Assembly: GCA_025059415.1 (NCBI GenBank)
Contig: JANXDQ010000023.1
Location: 1 to 16,458 of the forward strand
Reading direction: 5' to 3'
DNA: 16,458 nucleotides
Origin: Aigarchaeota archaeon
GTDB taxonomy: Archaea > Thermoproteota > Nitrososphaeria_A > Caldarchaeales > Wolframiiraptoraceae
Each line of letters starts with the position of its first letter. Positions within the stretch are counted from its first letter, which is position 1. A program made the translations under genes and the position numbers. A model generated the notes under the pieces. That model did not search any database. It was not told where the DNA came from and saw only the letters and a program-made list of their open reading frames with translations. Below, piece after piece: positions 13,312 to 16,458 of the stretch.

Positions 13312-14432
13312 TCATCGGCCATCTCTCGGACACGCATCTCGGAGCCTGCATAGGGTCTGAGCCTGAGAGGGAGGGCGATTATTATAATGCTTTCATGGAG
13401 GCGATAGAGATCTTCATCAAGGAGCACGTCGACTTTGTTATCCACTCGGGGGACATATTGGATGAGCCGAGACCATATGGAACGGCGATGAAGATCCTAT
13501 TGCAGGGAGTCATGGAGTTGAGGAAGCACGACATCCCCTTTCTCTTCACGCTTGGAGAACACGACATAAGCAATGTCCCCTCAACGCCGCACCCAATACT
13601 CCTACAGCTACAGGGAATTGGTAGATATATTGGGGACGGCGAGCCATATGAGGTCGGCGGGGCGACGGTCATCGGCCTCCATAAGCATAGGCGTGTTGAG
13701 CGGGGCAAGCTGTTAAGGAAACTCGGGGACATAAGCAGGCAGTTGCCGAACTTAAGTGGTAAGAAGATCCTAGTACTACACCAGGGTGTTAGGGAATGCG
13801 GTGGACCAGGCTCCGAGCTATCCATCCATGAGATGCCTACGGGCCTCAACTATTATGCGATGGGCCACCTCCATAAACCCTGCAGGAAGGATTGGGGGAC
13901 GGGTTTACTCTCCTACCCAGGGGCCACGCACTGGGTTGATTTGGGCGATCCGATGGAGTGCGGAATATGCCTTGTGGATTTATCGGGTGATCAGGCATCG
14001 GTCGAGCGGATACTCCTAAAAAATGTCAGGCCAAAGATCATGCTCGAGGTAAGTGCCAGAGAGCTCGAGGCAAAGCTCGCCGAGCTTGAAGGTGCCGAGT
14101 ATCCTAAAAAGCCGTGTCTATGGCTTAGCATATCCACGGACCGGGAACTAGATATGCAGGCCCTCGAGAAAAGGCTCAGTCAAAGGTTCATCGTTAAGAA
14201 GATTAAGCAGGAACCAGTCCAAAGAGAGGGAGTGATTTATCCGGGGGCGCCGGAGATCAATCTGGATGAGGAGCTCAAAAGGCTCGCCATCAAGGCCCTG
14301 AGCAATGAATCGGCCGTAAATTTCGCTTTACACGAGTTGCTCCCGCGCTTGGCATCCGGGGAATTGGCGGAGGCGAAGGAGGCCGTTTGGAGGTTCTTCA
14401 AGGGGGGAGGGTGGCGTGATAACGAGGATTAG
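13308..14432 (+). CDS. mre11: Mre11 DNA double-strand-break repair nuclease
   Basis: The nuclease subunit of the Mre11-Rad50 complex, which processes DNA ends for homologous recombination. It is a calcineurin-like phosphoesterase of 374 residues. Metal motifs: D8-x-H10 (L-S-D-T-H-L-G), G48-D49 (H-S-G-D-I-L-D), H158 (V-L-H-Q-G-V-R-E) and H187-x-H189 (M-G-H-L-H-K-P). The third motif, normally G-N-H-D, reads G-E-H-D at 83-86; the position equals Asn84 of Pyrococcus furiosus, a metal ligand, so Asn is replaced by Glu. A capping domain follows to about 300, then a helical Rad50-binding tail (A-V-W-R-F-F near 361-366). The GTG start is the first in frame after a TAA. It overlaps rad50 by 17 bases, so the two are made together. 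The HerA and NurA genes that often flank this pair are not within the window to its left. Confidence 0.93.
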   Translation: MIIGHLSDTHLGACIGSEPEREGDYYNAFMEAIEIFIKEHVDFVIHSGDILDEPRPYGTAMKILLQGVMELRKHDIPFLFTLGEHDISNVPSTPHPILLQLQGIGRYIGDGEPYEVGGATVIGLHKHRRVERGKLLRKLGDISRQLPNLSGKKILVLHQGVRECGGPGSELSIHEMPTGLNYYAMGHLHKPCRKDWGTGLLSYPGATHWVDLGDPMECGICLVDLSGDQASVERILLKNVRPKIMLEVSARELEAKLAELEGAEYPKKPCLWLSISTDRELDMQALEKRLSQRFIVKKIKQEPVQREGVIYPGAPEINLDEELKRLAIKALSNESAVNFALHELLPRLASGELAEAKEAVWRFFKGGGWRDNED

Positions 14433-16458
14433 GCTCGTGAACTTCGCCTGCCACAAGGACACAGAGATAAAGTTCTCGGATGGGCTCACAATATTCCTCG
14501 GGAGAAATGGCAGCGGGAAGAGCTCTGTGATAGACGCAATGACCTACGCCCTCTATGGGAGGCATACCAGGGGCAGCAGGGAGAACATAGTCAGGGATGG
14601 ATCCGGCGGAGGGGTGGTTGAGCTAGAATTCGATTTCAGGGGAGAGCGCTACAAGGTGGTGAGGAGCTTCAACGCGAGGGGGGAACTTGAGAACGCGGCT
14701 TTGATGAAAAATAACTCGCCACTAGTCATCGGGGAAAGGAGAAGGGACGAGGCCGTGTCGGTGAGAGTGGAAAAGTTGCTGGGGCTGAGCTACGAGAGGA
14801 TGAGGACGGCGGTCATAATCCATCAAGGAGAACTCGACAGGATCCTGTCTGCCGAGCCGAGGGAGCTAAAGGAACTATTCGACGACCTAATGGGCTTCAC
14901 GGCGATGGAAAAAGCATATCAAACCATGTATGACGTCATAAAAGACTTCGAGAACAGAATCATAAAACAGACCGGGAGACCGATACAGGAAGCCGATAAA
15001 ATAGATGAGGAAATAGCGAGACTGGAGCGCGACTTGATGACGCATGAGGAAAAGAAGTCGAGAATCTACGGAGAAATCTCCGATTTAGAAAGGGAATTGA
15101 ACGAGGTTGAGGAGAGGCTTAAGGAGCTCAGCGGCGCCAAGAAGCTCGAGGAAAAATTCAAGCTGGGTCTCGAAAAACTGAGGGGGATACTGAATGAAAA
15201 GCTCCAGCAGTTAAGGAACGCCCTCGAAAACGCTGCTAAATACCTCGAAGTGCTCGAGTTGAGGGATGAGATTGAGAAGCGCGTAGAGAGAGTCAACGAG
15301 TTAGATGCGAGGATACAACAAATTGAGAAGAGCCTCGGCTCACTTGAGGGTAGGAAGGAGGAGATATTGAGAACGCTCCGGGAGCTGGAGGAGCAAGCCC
15401 TCGGCATCGAGGTGACGGCATCGAGGGCGAAGTCGCTTGGCGAACTATTGACCGAGGCGAGGTCAAGGGCGGAGAAGCTCCGGGATGATGCAATAGAACT
15501 GGGCAGGTTAATGGCCTCCCGCGGGGGCCAAGGGTCCCTCCTGAGGCTTCAGGTGGATCAGGAGGTGGAAGAGCTCGTCAACGTCGTCTCCGAGGCATAC
15601 AACTCCGCCCTGATGAGCTACGCGGCGGAATTAATTAAGAGGCGGAGACAGCTGGAGGAGGAATTAGACAACGTAAGGAACGAGATATCATCTCTTCAAA
15701 GCAAATTGAGGGAGGTCAGGCGGGAGAGGGAAGAGCTGAGTAAATTGAAGGGAGAAGACGTACTAGAGCTCCGGGGGATGGTGAAAAGCGCTGAGAAGGA
15801 GCTTGAGCGGCTCGGCGGGGCAAGCGGGGTCGCCAGCATTACCACGATTTACAAGCAATTGCAAGATAAAGCAAGTTCGCTAGAGAAAGCGATCAGCGGT
15901 GGAGTTTTGCCCAGCGAGTCTCTGCTTGAGGATCTAAGCGCATTCTTGGACAAGGAGGAGCTAGAGTTCCTGAACGAGTTAAGGGAGATGAGTGTGGCGT
16001 TGCGTGAGAAGAGGTATGATCCAGAAGAGTTGACGGTGCTTGAGAGGGAGCGAAATGACTTCACAAAGAAGATCGCCGAAAAAAGGGGCCTGCTCGACGT
16101 TATTGAAAGTGAGATCAAGAGAATCGGTGAACAGCTTGAGGTTTTGCGGCGTATAAAGGGCGAGCTCTTGGAGGCCAAGAAGTTCTACGAGCTGCTCGAG
16201 AAAATTAGGAACGAACTCTATTACAGGGATGGCGCCGTGTTGAGGGGCCTCCGGGCGTGGATACTCGGGAAAGTGGCGGACCATGCGAGAAAATACCTCG
16301 ACATATTCGAGACCAGGATAGACGATGTCAAGATAGAGGAGTCCGCGAAGGCGATCAACTTCAAATGCTATTACCGTGGGAGGGAGGTCGATGTCAAGAG
16401 GCTGAGCGGCGGTGAAAAAGTGGCCTTAGCGCTGGCCATAAGGCTCGCGATAGGAGAC
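14416..16458 (+). CDS. rad50: Rad50 SMC-like ATPase (C-terminus beyond right edge)
   Basis: The ATPase partner of Mre11; it tethers and opens DNA ends. The frame is open for 681 codons to the window edge. Walker A is G-R-N-G-S-G-K-S at 29-36, the Q-loop H-Q-G-E-L at 136-140, and the signature L-S-G-G-E-K at 663-668; Walker B lies outside. Between about 160 and 625 the protein is charged coiled coil rich in Glu, Lys, Arg and Leu. There is no cysteine between C12 and C651, so the CxxC zinc hook is absent. Breaks in the coil occur near 368-374 (S-R-G-G-Q-G-S), 468-480 and 494-505, one of which may be the apex. The signature comes about 100 or more residues earlier than in typical Rad50 of about 880 residues, so the coil is short. 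The GTG start follows a GGGAGG site five bases upstream, and the opening I-T-R-I-R-L-V-N-F matches the family. Confidence 0.92.
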   Translation, partial: MITRIRLVNFACHKDTEIKFSDGLTIFLGRNGSGKSSVIDAMTYALYGRHTRGSRENIVRDGSGGGVVELEFDFRGERYKVVRSFNARGELENAALMKNNSPLVIGERRRDEAVSVRVEKLLGLSYERMRTAVIIHQGELDRILSAEPRELKELFDDLMGFTAMEKAYQTMYDVIKDFENRIIKQTGRPIQEADKIDEEIARLERDLMTHEEKKSRIYGEISDLERELNEVEERLKELSGAKKLEEKFKLGLEKLRGILNEKLQQLRNALENAAKYLEVLELRDEIEKRVERVNELDARIQQIEKSLGSLEGRKEEILRTLRELEEQALGIEVTASRAKSLGELLTEARSRAEKLRDDAIELGRLMASRGGQGSLLRLQVDQEVEELVNVVSEAYNSALMSYAAELIKRRRQLEEELDNVRNEISSLQSKLREVRREREELSKLKGEDVLELRGMVKSAEKELERLGGASGVASITTIYKQLQDKASSLEKAISGGVLPSESLLEDLSAFLDKEELEFLNELREMSVALREKRYDPEELTVLERERNDFTKKIAEKRGLLDVIESEIKRIGEQLEVLRRIKGELLEAKKFYELLEKIRNELYYRDGAVLRGLRAWILGKVADHARKYLDIFETRIDDVKIEESAKAINFKCYYRGREVDVKRLSGGEKVALALAIRLAIGD

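Noticed and set aside
13382..13849. Minus-strand 155-codon frame opposite mre11
   Set aside because: Shadow of mre11; Cys/Ser/Pro-rich with no recognisable motif.
15066..15407. Minus-strand Ser/Leu-rich frames opposite rad50 (also 15849-16178)
   Set aside because: Typical antisense reading of coiled-coil Glu/Lys codons, not genes.

Overview
This window is archaeal chromosomal DNA, most likely from a thermophilic member of the Thermoproteota/Korarchaeota/Bathyarchaeia side of the tree. The evidence is a Mre11-Rad50 pair, a Sua5-type t6A synthase, a RbsA-type importer whose binding protein has a twin-arginine signal and a Thr/Val-rich linker, and several genes with an archaeal TATA box about 25 bases before the start codon (leaderless or near-leaderless). 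GTG and TTG starts and AGG/AGA and ATA codons are common. The exact lineage cannot be fixed by reading.

Layout. 1-337 (minus) is the N-terminal part of a nucleotidyltransferase-like gene that leaves the window. 338-660 holds two divergent promoters and perhaps a decayed reading frame. 661-5895 (plus) is a four-gene ABC importer operon: binding protein, fused double ATPase and two different permeases. 5896-6163 contains the tail of a broken minus-strand gene and then a promoter overlapped by an inverted repeat. 6164-7878 (plus) is a tight two-gene unit: a DUF438/hemerythrin-like/PAS sensor followed two bases later by a small helix-turn-helix regulator with a C-x2-H...C-x2-C cluster. 7995-13112 (minus) carries Sua5, adenine deaminase, an exported NosD-like beta-helix protein and an isochorismatase-family hydrolase, each with its own upstream gap. 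13308 to the right edge (plus) is mre11 overlapping rad50, and rad50 runs out of the window.

How the genes may work together. The importer probably takes up a sugar or nucleoside. Its promoter shares an exact 12-base element with the promoter of the sensor/regulator pair, so common control is possible, although the element may simply be a strong BRE/TATA. Adenine deaminase belongs to purine salvage and the isochorismatase-family enzyme may belong to NAD salvage. Both are ordinary housekeeping genes, as is Sua5 (tRNA t6A).

The most unusual observations are these. Rad50 has no cysteine between residues 12 and 651, so it lacks the CxxC zinc hook, and its coiled coil appears short. Its Mre11 partner has GEHD in place of the GNHD metal motif. 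The importer ATPase has one canonical and one degenerate ATP site. The sensor/Cys-HTH pair looks like a compact redox or gas-sensing switch with a candidate operator. No tRNA, rRNA, CRISPR array or insertion sequence was seen.
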